Below, in pieces: positions 9,453 through 17,378 of a stretch of DNA of 64,000 nt (positions within the stretch are counted from its first letter, which is position 1; each line of letters begins with the position of its first letter). The position numbers and the translations under genes are program-made. Source of the stretch: Deltaproteobacteria bacterium (GTDB taxonomy: Bacteria; Myxococcota; Kuafuiibacteriia; Kuafuiibacteriales; Kuafuiibacteriaceae); contig JADJBV010000001.1 of assembly GCA_016703535.1 (NCBI GenBank), forward strand, positions 3,710,001 through 3,774,000, written 5' to 3'. The notes beneath the pieces were generated by a model, which was not told the origin of the DNA, did not search any database, and was given only the letters and a program-made list of their open reading frames with translations.

Positions 9453-10985
9453 ATGGTTCGGAAGCTCGACGCCAACACGACCTCTTCAATCGGGACCCAG
9501 GCCGGCGCGTCGCCGGTCATCGCGGGCAACACCGCCAAGCAGGTGGAGGTCCCGGGCCAACGGGACGTCGGCATCAAGCGGAGTCTGGTGCCCCTCGAGC
9601 CCAACCCCCAGGGCCCCTCGGTGAAGCAGCTGTTCCCGATCGCGGTGCAGCTCGCCGACCTCCAATCGGTGGAGAACGTGGCCGCGGTGTTGGCCAAACA
9701 GCTCGGTCAACCGGGGCTCGAGGTCGCGATCCAAGAGACCCTGGGCGCCGCCAAACCCAAAGATCGGGCGGCGATGCTCAAGACCTTGGCCGCCTACGCG
9801 GTGTTGGTCGACGAAGCGACCACCATGATGGACTACTCCAAGTTGACCCGCTTCATGGGCTGGGAGGGGTTCAGCGAAAAGGGCGACCAGTTCCCGATCA
9901 GCCGCAACGGCTACCGAAAACGTGCCTATCGGCCGCGGCACGAGTTGACCTCCGAACCTCGCCAACAAGAGTCCCGTCGTTCCTTGGGCGCGGCGCTCCA
10001 CGAGGCCTTGGGGGCCAAACAACCGGCCAAGGCCCTGGACGCGGCGCTGGTCGATCGCTTCTACGCCGAGCTGGGGTTGCCGGCCGAGGTCACCCAAGGT
10101 TGGGCGGCTCAAGCGAGCGCCGTGCAGCAAGCGATGGCCCACGAGGCGTTGATCCCGCTGCGGGCGTTGTACGACGCGACCCTCGACCTGCAACACCTCG
10201 GCGTTGGTGGTGTTCGCCGGGAGCAGGAGCCCTTCCTCAACGCCGAGTGCCGGAAGGCGGTCATCGAGATCATCAAACACGTCGCCGAAGGTGACTTCGA
10301 GAGTTGGCGCTTCGACAGCAGCCACGAGCAACTGAAGAGCCTGTCGGCGGATCAGCTGGCGGCCTACCGGACCTCAGTGAGCATCGAACGCGTAGGGATC
10401 GACGGGAAGAAGCTCACCACCCGAGACGAACAAGGCCTGGACCTGATGTGGTTGACCAAGATCGCCGGCCCCAGCCACGGCTTCGACATGATCTCCCAGT
10501 GCCTGTTGCCGCTGCTCGGCAACGGCCGCAACGGCGCCATCGTCATCGACCAAGAGGGTTGGCCTCGGGCGGCCCGCTCCACGCTGCGAATGTTGGAGGG
10601 CACCGACGGCAAGCCGATGCTCTACGTGGAGATGCTCCAGGTGGACTTCGAACACCCCCGGACCGACGACGTGGCCACCCGCCAAAGCATGCGCCTGGCG
10701 ATCCTCCAGCACGCCGCGGCCAAGGCCAAAGCGATGGGGGTCCCGCTGGTGATCGCGCCGTCCAAATACGAGGTCGCTGAAAACCTGATCGGCCAGCTGG
10801 GCCTGAAGGGCGAACGCAAAGAGGTCGAGATCCGGCTGACCCCCAGCAACATGGTCTTCGAGTCCTCCGACACCCTGACCTCGGCCCACCACGCGCCGCA
10901 GATGCAGGAGAAGATCGTCACCATCCCCAACTGGAAGACCAAGGCCGAGATGGCGCGCCCGTACCCGATGGTGATCCAGCCCTAA
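9453..10985 (+). CDS. Conserved-looking protein of unknown function (510 aa)
   Basis: I do not recognise this protein. The ATG at 9453 is chosen. A strong GGAGGTGAG lies about 26 bases upstream, which is too far to be ideal, and no nearer start codon is in frame. The first 60 residues are Ser/Thr/Gly-rich and look disordered. Residues 65-330 are helical, with VAAVLAKQLGQPGLEVAIQE and ALLDAALVDRFYAELGLP-like segments. The C-terminal third is an alpha/beta region (GAIVIDQEGWPRAARS, MLYVEMLQVDFEHP, AKAMGVPLVIAPSKYEVAE). There is no signal peptide and no membrane helix, so it is probably cytoplasmic. The composition and codon use match its neighbours. It is convergent with the M48 protease gene. 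Confidence 0.6.
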   Translation: MVRKLDANTTSSIGTQAGASPVIAGNTAKQVEVPGQRDVGIKRSLVPLEPNPQGPSVKQLFPIAVQLADLQSVENVAAVLAKQLGQPGLEVAIQETLGAAKPKDRAAMLKTLAAYAVLVDEATTMMDYSKLTRFMGWEGFSEKGDQFPISRNGYRKRAYRPRHELTSEPRQQESRRSLGAALHEALGAKQPAKALDAALVDRFYAELGLPAEVTQGWAAQASAVQQAMAHEALIPLRALYDATLDLQHLGVGGVRREQEPFLNAECRKAVIEIIKHVAEGDFESWRFDSSHEQLKSLSADQLAAYRTSVSIERVGIDGKKLTTRDEQGLDLMWLTKIAGPSHGFDMISQCLLPLLGNGRNGAIVIDQEGWPRAARSTLRMLEGTDGKPMLYVEMLQVDFEHPRTDDVATRQSMRLAILQHAAAKAKAMGVPLVIAPSKYEVAENLIGQLGLKGERKEVEIRLTPSNMVFESSDTLTSAHHAPQMQEKIVTIPNWKTKAEMARPYPMVIQP

Positions 10986-11004
10986 GCCGGGACCGCCGGG
11001 GCGG

Positions 11005-12165
11005 CTATTCTCCCAGATCGAGCTCCTGATAGCCGGTCAACGCAGCCATCACCTCGGCCTGGCGTCGTTCGGCGACCTCGGGGCGGCTCTCCTCCAACCA
11101 CTCTCGCGCCGGGACCAATCGGAGCCCCTGGAGGCGCTGACGGGTCAACCGCCGCTCGGCCAACACCACCTCAGGCAACAACGACAAGGCCGGGCGACGA
11201 TCACGAGCACCCCCGCGAGCCGCCTGCAACAAGGCCGCGTGACGTTCGTGGAGCGGAGGATGGGTCCTTCCACCGACGTCGAAGGGATCCGGGCGAAGGC
11301 TCCGACCGAGGGCGTAACGTTCCTTGGGGCTCATGCCTTGGAGGATCCGAAAAGACGCCTCGGCCAAACTTTCGGGCCCCAGGCCGATCGCCCGAGCTCG
11401 TCTCAGGACCGCCAAGGAGACCAAATAAAACAGGTCTGCGCTGTCGTGGACTTTTCGCAGGGCGGAGATCGCCACCTCTGCTCCGCAACGTTCGGCGGAA
11501 TAGGCGTCGGCCGCGAGCTCCTGTCTTTTGGACCACCCGGCGCGGACCGTCCGAAACATCCAGCTGCAGAATCGAAGCCCGAGCACCACCGGGTGCCAAC
11601 TGCCCTGCCCGGCCGCGACCTCGTCCATCTGCCGGGTCCAACGGCCCAGCACCGAACTCCAGGCGGTGTGCCGGAGGACCAGGTGGCCCAGCTCGTGGGC
11701 CAACACCGCCCGGAGCTCGTCGACCTCCAGCTGAAACAAGAGCGGTGTCCCCGCGACGAGCACCCGCCGCACGCCGTCCCGGGTCTGGACCTCGGCGATG
11801 CCGAAGTTGGGCTCGTCCGAGAGGACCACCATCTCGACCATGGCGGTCTCTCGAGGGGCGAGACCGTGGCAAAGTTGCAAGAGGTCGTTCAGGCGTTGGG
11901 CATCCTCGAGAGCGTAGTGATCCCGGCCGAAGGGGTGGATGAGCATCCGAGCGGCCAGGCCAACCGAGTCGAAGGCCGACCCGAATCCGCTCGGCACGCT
12001 ACGGAGCGCGGCCCACGCGCCCCACCAATGGCCGGCGGACAGGAGGACCAAGCCGACCCCCAAGGCAATCATCGGCAGGGCGAGGGTGAGGAGCGCGGCG
12101 ATCGAGACGACCGCCACGAAGAGGACGATCGAAAACAACACCAACAGCGGCTCGAGAAGGCGCAT
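11005..12165 (-). CDS. M48 family metalloprotease, membrane-bound
   Basis: The protein has 386 residues from an ATG at 12165. A longer frame adds 89 low-complexity Pro/Arg residues that are antisense to the neighbouring gene and not credible. Two hydrophobic segments at residues 8-55 (LLVLFSIVLFVAVVSIAALL, then a second helix) anchor it in the inner membrane. The zinc site is HELGH (His157, Glu158, His161), with the downstream third ligand Glu216 in QELAADAYS, as in HtpX and other M48 peptidases. Members degrade misfolded membrane proteins. A C-terminal extension with FDVGGRTHPPLHERHAALL is also typical (the HPP/HPxxxxR region). No Shine-Dalgarno is evident before this start. Confidence 0.88.
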   Translation of the reverse strand: MRLLEPLLVLFSIVLFVAVVSIAALLTLALPMIALGVGLVLLSAGHWWGAWAALRSVPSGFGSAFDSVGLAARMLIHPFGRDHYALEDAQRLNDLLQLCHGLAPRETAMVEMVVLSDEPNFGIAEVQTRDGVRRVLVAGTPLLFQLEVDELRAVLAHELGHLVLRHTAWSSVLGRWTRQMDEVAAGQGSWHPVVLGLRFCSWMFRTVRAGWSKRQELAADAYSAERCGAEVAISALRKVHDSADLFYLVSLAVLRRARAIGLGPESLAEASFRILQGMSPKERYALGRSLRPDPFDVGGRTHPPLHERHAALLQAARGGARDRRPALSLLPEVVLAERRLTRQRLQGLRLVPAREWLEESRPEVAERRQAEVMAALTGYQELDLGE

Positions 12166-12241
12166 TTTGGGGAGGAGGAACCGCGGCGCGTTCGGTGTGG
12201 TTGGCGGAGGTCGAGCAACGGCGGCGCGGCGGGCGACGGGC

Positions 12242-13696
12242 TCAGTGGCCCGAGGAGCTCTCGGCCGCGGCGGGGCTCGGGTTGGGCTGCCCCGCCGGGG
12301 TAGGTTGAGCGGCGCCCTTCGGTTGAGGTTTGGCGTTCCAGACTCGGGTGCAGAGCCCAAATCCCAAGGCGGCGATCGGCAACATGGCCAAGGGCCAGGT
12401 GCCCCAGTTGGCCGGGTCCTTGGCGAGTTCACCTTTGGGGAGCGTAAAGTCGTAGAGCAAGGACTGAGCGGCGGTGCCGAGATAAACGAAGCCGTCGATG
12501 ATCCCGACGGCGACGCCCGCGTTTTTGCGGCCGCCGAAGTCCATGCTGGCAGTGCCCGACAACATGCCGTGTACGCCGATGATGCAAAGGCTCATGCCCA
12601 CCACGATCCAGCCGGTCAGCGGCGTGCCCAGACCAAAGACCAGGAGGAAGCCGCCCATCAACATGCCGCCGTAGAGGACCGCGGAGACCGGGCCCCGGCG
12701 GGAGTCGAAGACCCGATCGGAGATCACGCCGGCGAAGACGCCGCCCAAGATCCCGGCGATGCAGAGGAGGAGGCCCCAGTTTTGGGGCACGAAGCCAGCC
12801 GAAACGCCAACCTCCTTGGCGTAGATCACGTACCACTGCATCACCGCGTTGCGGAGGAAGCCGCTGCAGAACTCGATGGCGATGATGGTCAAGATCACCT
12901 TGTTGGTGAGCATGCGGCGGGCGACGTCGACGACGCCCAAGGCTGGCCCGGTGTCACCCGAAGAGGCGTCGGCGGTGTCGAAGTCGGTGACCCCAGCGTC
13001 CCCCGGCGTGTCCCGGACCCAAAAGAAGTCGATGGTGAAGAAGACCGCCAAGATCATGGCCGGCACGAAGAAGACCCACCAGGTCGGCAGGTGGTTGACG
13101 ATCGCCGCGCCCCAGTCGAAGGCGAAGTACACGCCCAAGCTGATCAAGATGCCGAAGATTCCACTGAATACACCGCGTTCCCGGACGTGGAACCAGGCGG
13201 CGTTGACCTTGACGATGGCCACCGCGCCGAAGCTCTGGAAGTACATGTTGACCGCGTAGAGGACGGAGAACATCGGCACCAAGCCAGTCTTGGGCAGGTG
13301 GCCGTTGAGCAGACCGTAGGTGAGCGCGCCGAGGAGTACGTTCATGAAACCCGAGCCGGCGGCGGCGGCCAAGATGGTGCGGCGGCCCCCGAAGCGATCG
13401 GTCAGGGGCCCGTTGATCACGAAGGCGAAGCCATAGGTGAGGGTGCCCCAGAAGAAGATGGTGCCGAAGTCCTCCTTGCTCATCAGGTCGCCCAAGGCGT
13501 TTTTGCTGACCGTCAAGTTGTAGCGCCCCATGTAGAGGAAGGCGTAGGTCAGGCCGAGGGGCAGCCAGTTTTGCAGGCGCCGCTTCTTGAAGGCGTCGGA
13601 GTGGCCCAGCTCGACCTTGGGCAAGCGCCCGATCACCACCGCCACCGCGGTCAACAAGATCAGGATGGGCAAGAGTTGGTTGAGCCAGGCGGGCAT
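12242..13696 (-). CDS. OPA-family MFS transporter (GlpT/UhpT-like organophosphate:phosphate antiporter)
   Basis: The protein has 484 residues from an ATG at 13696. A TTG at 13735 in the same frame is possible but less likely. Twelve membrane helices are apparent. Diagnostic stretches are LGLTYAFLYMGRYNLTVSKN, which is the GlpT-family signature region (GRYN), GPLTDRFGGRR between helices 2 and 3, and MNVLLGALTYG. Family members exchange glycerol-3-phosphate or hexose-6-phosphate for inorganic phosphate. A Pro/Ser-rich tail ends the protein. It lies 42 bases downstream of the rtcR-like regulator on the same strand, so it may be read through from that gene. Whether it belongs to the RNA-repair locus is uncertain. 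Confidence 0.85.
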   Translation of the reverse strand: MPAWLNQLLPILILLTAVAVVIGRLPKVELGHSDAFKKRRLQNWLPLGLTYAFLYMGRYNLTVSKNALGDLMSKEDFGTIFFWGTLTYGFAFVINGPLTDRFGGRRTILAAAAGSGFMNVLLGALTYGLLNGHLPKTGLVPMFSVLYAVNMYFQSFGAVAIVKVNAAWFHVRERGVFSGIFGILISLGVYFAFDWGAAIVNHLPTWWVFFVPAMILAVFFTIDFFWVRDTPGDAGVTDFDTADASSGDTGPALGVVDVARRMLTNKVILTIIAIEFCSGFLRNAVMQWYVIYAKEVGVSAGFVPQNWGLLLCIAGILGGVFAGVISDRVFDSRRGPVSAVLYGGMLMGGFLLVFGLGTPLTGWIVVGMSLCIIGVHGMLSGTASMDFGGRKNAGVAVGIIDGFVYLGTAAQSLLYDFTLPKGELAKDPANWGTWPLAMLPIAALGFGLCTRVWNAKPQPKGAAQPTPAGQPNPSPAAAESSSGH

Positions 13697-13738
13697 CGCG
13701 CCCGGCAGAAAGCGATCCTGGGCCTTGAGTGTCAACCG

Positions 13739-15214
13739 CTACCGAGCGGTTCGCCGGTGACGATTGGGGCCCCCCAAACCGTAGGCCCGCAGCTTTCTTT
13801 TCAGGGTGTTGCGGTCGATCTCCAAGGTCCGGGCGGTGAGGGAAAGATTGCCGCCCGCTTGCGCCAAAGCCCGGGCCACCAGCTGAGCCTCGAGGGCCGC
13901 GACCTCGGCCACCAGCGGACCCACGGGGGCAACACTCTTGGGTTTTGGCGCCTTGGCGGCCCGGATCGCCGGGGCCAGGTCATCGGGGCCGACCACGTCC
14001 TGGGCGAAGACCGACCAACGCGCGACCTCGGCCCGGAGCTCCCGTACGTTGCCGGGCCACGGGTAACGGAGCAACAAACGCCAGGCCTCTTGGTTGGGCT
14101 CGAGCCGGCGCGCGTTCCGTCCCAAGAAGTGGCGCACCAGGAGCGGGAGATCTTCCAGCCGCTCCCGCAGAGGTGGCACCACCAAGCTGGCGCCGTGGAG
14201 CCGGTAGTAGAGGTCGGCTCGAAAGCGGCCGGCCTCGACCAGGGCCTCCAGGTCACGGTGGGTCGCGGCGATCACCCGGACCACCACCGGCACCGGCACC
14301 TCACCACCAACCCGACGCACGACGCCCTCCTCCAACACCCGCAGCAAGGCAACTTGCATTCGCGAAGAGAGCTCGCCGATCTCATCGAGGAACAAAGTGC
14401 CCCCTTGGGCCAACTCGAAGAGGCCCCGCCGACGGGTGACGGCGCCGGTGAAGGCCCCGGCCTCGTGGCCGAAAAGTTCACTCTCCAGCACCGAGTCGGC
14501 CAAGGCCCCACAACTTTCGGCGATGAAGGGACCCCCTCGTTCGCTAGCGGCGTGCACCGCCCGAGCCACCAGCTCTTTGCCCGTGCCGGTTTCGCCCAAC
14601 ACCAACACGGGCAAGGGGCTGGGCCCAACCCGGGCGATGCGGCGCCGCAGGGTCCGCAGGACCTCACTGTCGCCGAGCAGGTGGCGTTCGGCCAGGTCGG
14701 CCTCTTGGCGCAGGCGCCCAACCTCGGCCCGGAGCGCCCGGATCTCCGGGAAACCTTCGAGGTCCAAGGACACCACCCGCACCGGGCTCCGGTGGGGCCG
14801 GGGCACAAAGGCCGGCGGGATGACCTGCAGCATCCGAGCCTGGAGCAAGCCGGCTTGCACCAAGATCACCCACAAGGTCTGGGCCTGGGGGGTGCCGGCC
14901 GAAAGCAGGACGTCGAGGGGCCCCACCCCCGCCAAGGCCGGCAGTCGCCCGCGCAAGGCTCGATGGAGCTGAGCGTAGTCGGAGGGATCTTCGACCGGCA
15001 ACTCCACCACCTCGACCTCGGCCTCCAAGGTCTTGGCCAAGGTTCGGGTCCTCGCCAAACCCGCCTTGGTGCTGAGCAGGCAGATCTGCCGGTACTGGTG
15101 CCCAGGCTGGGCCAAGAGGCGCCGAATGGGCCCCAGATCTCCAGCGGGCCGAGCGCCGTGGTGGGAGGGGGCGGGGCCCGAGACCCCTTGGTCCGACCAG
15201 GTCAAAAGCCGCAT
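13739..15214 (-). CDS. rtcR: RtcR-type sigma-54-dependent activator with N-terminal CARF-like sensor
   Basis: The protein has 491 residues from an ATG at 15214. An ATG at 15244 adds ten residues encoded inside the palindromic operator and is less likely. Residues 1-150 are a CARF/Rossmann-like sensor with ICLLSTKAG, DYAQLHRALR and the ligand-loop-like SAGTPQAQ (105-112). The AAA+ domain has Walker A GETGTGKE (207-214), the sigma-54-contacting GAFTGA (253-258), Walker B FLDEIGE and an arginine-finger region. The C-terminus is a Fis-type helix-turn-helix (NLSLTARTLEIDRNTLKRKL). In E. coli RtcR, RNA-derived ligands bound to the CARF domain release the AAA+ domain to activate rtcBA. Here the divergent target is the rtcB-prfH operon. 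It is shorter at the N-terminus than E. coli RtcR. Confidence 0.87.
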   Translation of the reverse strand: MRLLTWSDQGVSGPAPSHHGARPAGDLGPIRRLLAQPGHQYRQICLLSTKAGLARTRTLAKTLEAEVEVVELPVEDPSDYAQLHRALRGRLPALAGVGPLDVLLSAGTPQAQTLWVILVQAGLLQARMLQVIPPAFVPRPHRSPVRVVSLDLEGFPEIRALRAEVGRLRQEADLAERHLLGDSEVLRTLRRRIARVGPSPLPVLVLGETGTGKELVARAVHAASERGGPFIAESCGALADSVLESELFGHEAGAFTGAVTRRRGLFELAQGGTLFLDEIGELSSRMQVALLRVLEEGVVRRVGGEVPVPVVVRVIAATHRDLEALVEAGRFRADLYYRLHGASLVVPPLRERLEDLPLLVRHFLGRNARRLEPNQEAWRLLLRYPWPGNVRELRAEVARWSVFAQDVVGPDDLAPAIRAAKAPKPKSVAPVGPLVAEVAALEAQLVARALAQAGGNLSLTARTLEIDRNTLKRKLRAYGLGGPNRHRRTAR

Positions 15215-15224
15215 GGTCCATCTT

Positions 15225-15264
15225 GCACCAGAAATGGTCTTCATCGCACCACCATTTCTGGTGC
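15225..15264. promoter_or_regulatory. Perfect inverted repeat, probable RtcR operator
   Basis: Arms GCACCAGAAATGGT (15225-15238) and ACCATTTCTGGTGC (15251-15264) are perfect 14-bp reverse complements separated by 12 bases. The site lies between the divergent rtcR and rtcB genes, just upstream of the preferred rtcR start. Perfect symmetry of this length by chance is very unlikely. It fits an upstream activator sequence bound by the Fis-type domain of RtcR, and it may also serve autoregulation. Confidence 0.75.
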
Positions 15265-15276
15265 GCTCTGCACCAG
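15258..15276. promoter_or_regulatory. Second, overlapping half-site pair in the rtcR-rtcB intergenic region
   Basis: CTGGTGC (15258-15264) and GCACCAG (15270-15276) form a 7-bp inverted repeat with a 5-base spacer. It reuses the right end of the longer palindrome, giving three GCACCAG half-sites in about 50 bases. Arrays of half-sites are common for sigma-54 enhancer proteins, which act as hexamers. Confidence 0.5.
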
Positions 15277-15332
15277 TGCGCCCAAAAGCTCAAGCGCGCC
15301 CGGTGGGGCCCAGACCTGCGAAGGGGTTTGGC

Positions 15333-16538
15333 ATGGGCAATTTGGCGAGGGGGTCGGTGGTCGAGTTGATCAGCGGCCCCCAGGTTTGGATGGAGAGTGA
15401 AGCGACGCGCCAGCTGGAGCAGGTGGCGGCGTGGACCGGTTGTGAGCGGGCGGTCGGCTTGCCCGATCTGCACCCGGGCCGTGGTTCGCCGGTGGGCGCG
15501 GCCTTTCAGTTTCGCGCCGTGGTGCACCCGTCCTTGATCGGCAGCGACGCCGGTTGTGGGGCCCACCTGACGGTGGTGCGGAAGGCCTCGGCCCACGGGG
15601 CCAACCTGGTGCGGCGGGCCGATCAACACTACGGCGAGGCCCTGGCGATCGGAGACCGGCGGCGGCTCTTCGAGGTGGCGTGGGAAGAAGGTCCTCGGGG
15701 CTTGCTCGAGTTGCCTGGCCTCCCCGAGGGGCTGATGGCCTTGGCCGCCCTGGCCCCGATGGACCGAGGTCTGAAGAGTGGGCCGCCCCCCCTGGCCCTC
15801 ACCGGTGGGGACAGCCTGGGGACCATCGGCGGCGGCAACCACTTCGCCGAGCTGAGCCAGGTTGGGCAGGTCAGTCCCCATCCTTTGACGCAGCAGCTCG
15901 GGCTGGAGCGGGGACACTCCGCCGTGTTGGTCCACTCGGGATCTCGGGGTTTGGGCGCGGCGCTCCACCACGAATGGGGGAACAAGGCCTGCGAAGGCCC
16001 GTCGATCGAGGTCTACCTGGCGGTCTTGGCGGGTGCGGTGCGTTGGGCCCGCACCAACCGGCTGCTCCTGACCTACCGGGGGCTGTTGGCTTTGGGTGCG
16101 GCCCGGGCCGATCGGATCGTCTCGGACCTCGACGTGGTCCACAACGGCGTCGAGGCCGAAGGTGAGCTGTACCTGCACCGCAAGGGCGCGGCCCCGGCCG
16201 AGGCCGGCGCGCCGACCCTCTTGCTCGGATCGCGGGGGGCACCGTCCTATCTGTTGGCCGGTTGTGGGCGAACCCGGAGCCTCTGCTCCTCGGCCCATGG
16301 CGCGGGCCGCAAGATGACCCGCGCCGAGGCTCGGGCCAAGTTGAAGGACAAGTACCTGCGCAAGTCTTTGGCCCGCACCCGCCTGGGGAGTGAAGTTTTG
16401 GTCGACGACCCCGAGCTGCTCTACGAAGAGCACCCGGACGCCTACAAACCCATCGCGCCGATCGTCGAGAGCCTGGTGCAAAGTGGAGTGGCCGAGGTGG
16501 TGGCGGAGCTGCTCCCGAAGGTGACGGTGAAGCGATGA
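15333..16538 (+). CDS. rtcB: RtcB family RNA ligase (RtcB2 type, PrfH-associated)
   Basis: The protein has 401 residues. The ATG at 15333 follows AAGGGG at good spacing. RtcB joins RNA ends bearing 2',3'-cyclic or 3'-phosphate to 5'-OH, using GTP and Mn2+. All core motifs are present: SDAGCG with Asp72 and Cys75 (metal ligands), GTIGGGNHF with Asn169 and His170, HSGSRGLG with His201, LLLGSRGAPSYL, and SAHGAGRKM with His322, the residue that is guanylylated. Length and motif spacing match catalytically competent RtcB. Its stop overlaps the start of prfH (ATGA), and it is divergent from an rtcR-like gene. This arrangement matches the RtcB2-PrfH system, in which RtcB re-ligates 16S rRNA cut in the decoding centre after PrfH has acted. 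Confidence 0.92.
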   Translation: MGNLARGSVVELISGPQVWMESEATRQLEQVAAWTGCERAVGLPDLHPGRGSPVGAAFQFRAVVHPSLIGSDAGCGAHLTVVRKASAHGANLVRRADQHYGEALAIGDRRRLFEVAWEEGPRGLLELPGLPEGLMALAALAPMDRGLKSGPPPLALTGGDSLGTIGGGNHFAELSQVGQVSPHPLTQQLGLERGHSAVLVHSGSRGLGAALHHEWGNKACEGPSIEVYLAVLAGAVRWARTNRLLLTYRGLLALGAARADRIVSDLDVVHNGVEAEGELYLHRKGAAPAEAGAPTLLLGSRGAPSYLLAGCGRTRSLCSSAHGAGRKMTRAEARAKLKDKYLRKSLARTRLGSEVLVDDPELLYEEHPDAYKPIAPIVESLVQSGVAEVVAELLPKVTVKR

Positions 16539-17248
16539 GCTGGCGCCTCCTGATCTCGGCGGGCCAAGGGCCGATCGAGTGTCGCTGGTTTGTGGCCCGC
16601 CTGGCCGCCCAGCTCGAGGATCTGGCGAAGGCCCGGGGACTTTTGGTGGAGTCCAGCTCTTGGCGAGGTGAGGTCGAGGCGCCGAAGAGCGTGAGCCTCG
16701 GCTTGGTCGGTGAGGCGCCGCGGATCTTCGCGCCCTTTCTGGGGACCCACGTGTTGCTTGCAAGCGGAGTGCGTAGCCTGCCTGGTCGCGCGCGGAGGGG
16801 TGGGGCCGGCCTAGCCGGACCGGGCCTCGGTGATCGGAGCCCGCGGCGGGGCCGATCGGGCCGAAAACGTTGGTATGTCGGGGTGCAGCTCCTGGAGGCA
16901 ATCAAGACCGCGCCGCCCCTCGATCCCAAAGACGTGGAGATCACCACCATGCGGAGCGGTGGGCCGGGGGGACAACACGTCAACACCACCTGCAGCGCGG
17001 TCCGGGCCGTTCATCGACCGACCGGGATTACGGTGCGGGTCGAGGGCGAACGTTCCCAACATCAAAACCGGGCCCGAGCGTTGGAGTGGCTGAGCCGGGG
17101 CCTCGCCGAAGAAGCCAAGGCCCAAAGCCGCCACCAAAACCAGGTCGAGTGGGCCGGGCACCACCAGCTGGAGCGAGGTCGACCGGTCCAAACCTGGCGC
17201 CTCGATCCCCGGACCCAACAACTGGTGCGGGTCGAGACCAACTCGTAA
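16535..17248 (+). CDS. prfH: Peptide chain release factor H-like protein
   Basis: The protein has 237 residues and starts within the rtcB stop codon, so translation is coupled. The N-terminal ISAGQGPIECRWFVARL matches the PrfH-specific start. GRKRWYVGVQ precedes the catalytic domain, as in E. coli PrfH. RSGGPGGQHVN contains the GGQ peptidyl-tRNA hydrolysis motif (Gly145, Gly146, Gln147), followed by CSAVRAVH and ERSQHQNRARAL. It lacks the codon-recognition domain of RF1/RF2. PrfH is known to release stalled peptides from ribosomes whose 16S rRNA is nicked at the decoding site, allowing RtcB to repair it. Unusual here is an Arg/Gly-rich insertion at about residues 80-110. A 12-bp palindrome, CCGCTCGAGCGG, follows the stop at 17256-17267. 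Confidence 0.92.
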   Translation: MSWRLLISAGQGPIECRWFVARLAAQLEDLAKARGLLVESSSWRGEVEAPKSVSLGLVGEAPRIFAPFLGTHVLLASGVRSLPGRARRGGAGLAGPGLGDRSPRRGRSGRKRWYVGVQLLEAIKTAPPLDPKDVEITTMRSGGPGGQHVNTTCSAVRAVHRPTGITVRVEGERSQHQNRARALEWLSRGLAEEAKAQSRHQNQVEWAGHHQLERGRPVQTWRLDPRTQQLVRVETNS

Positions 17249-17378
17249 CCTCTCGCCGCTCGAGCGGTAACAACTACGCCCCAGCGGGCACCGAGGCGTG
17301 ACAGCCTCGGTCGAACCCGTGCGACAAGTGGGCGCAGCGATTGCCGGGATCGGGTCGAGCCCAGTAGTCGAAAGAGAG

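Noticed and set aside
15301..15332. A possible -24/-12 (sigma-54) promoter just before rtcB (GG at 15306, GC at 15318)
   Set aside because: The match to TGGCAC-N5-TTGC is poor and its start point would fall at about 15331, downstream of the Shine-Dalgarno AAGGGG, leaving almost no leader.
14664..16901. A 745-residue open frame on the minus strand across the rtcB-prfH region
   Set aside because: It runs antisense to rtcB and prfH and part of rtcR, is extremely Arg/Pro/Gly-rich, and lacks any domain; the plus-strand proteins carry the motifs.
17256..17267. 12-bp palindrome CCGCTCGAGCGG after prfH as a terminator
   Set aside because: It has no loop and no T-tract, so it would not form a standard terminator hairpin.
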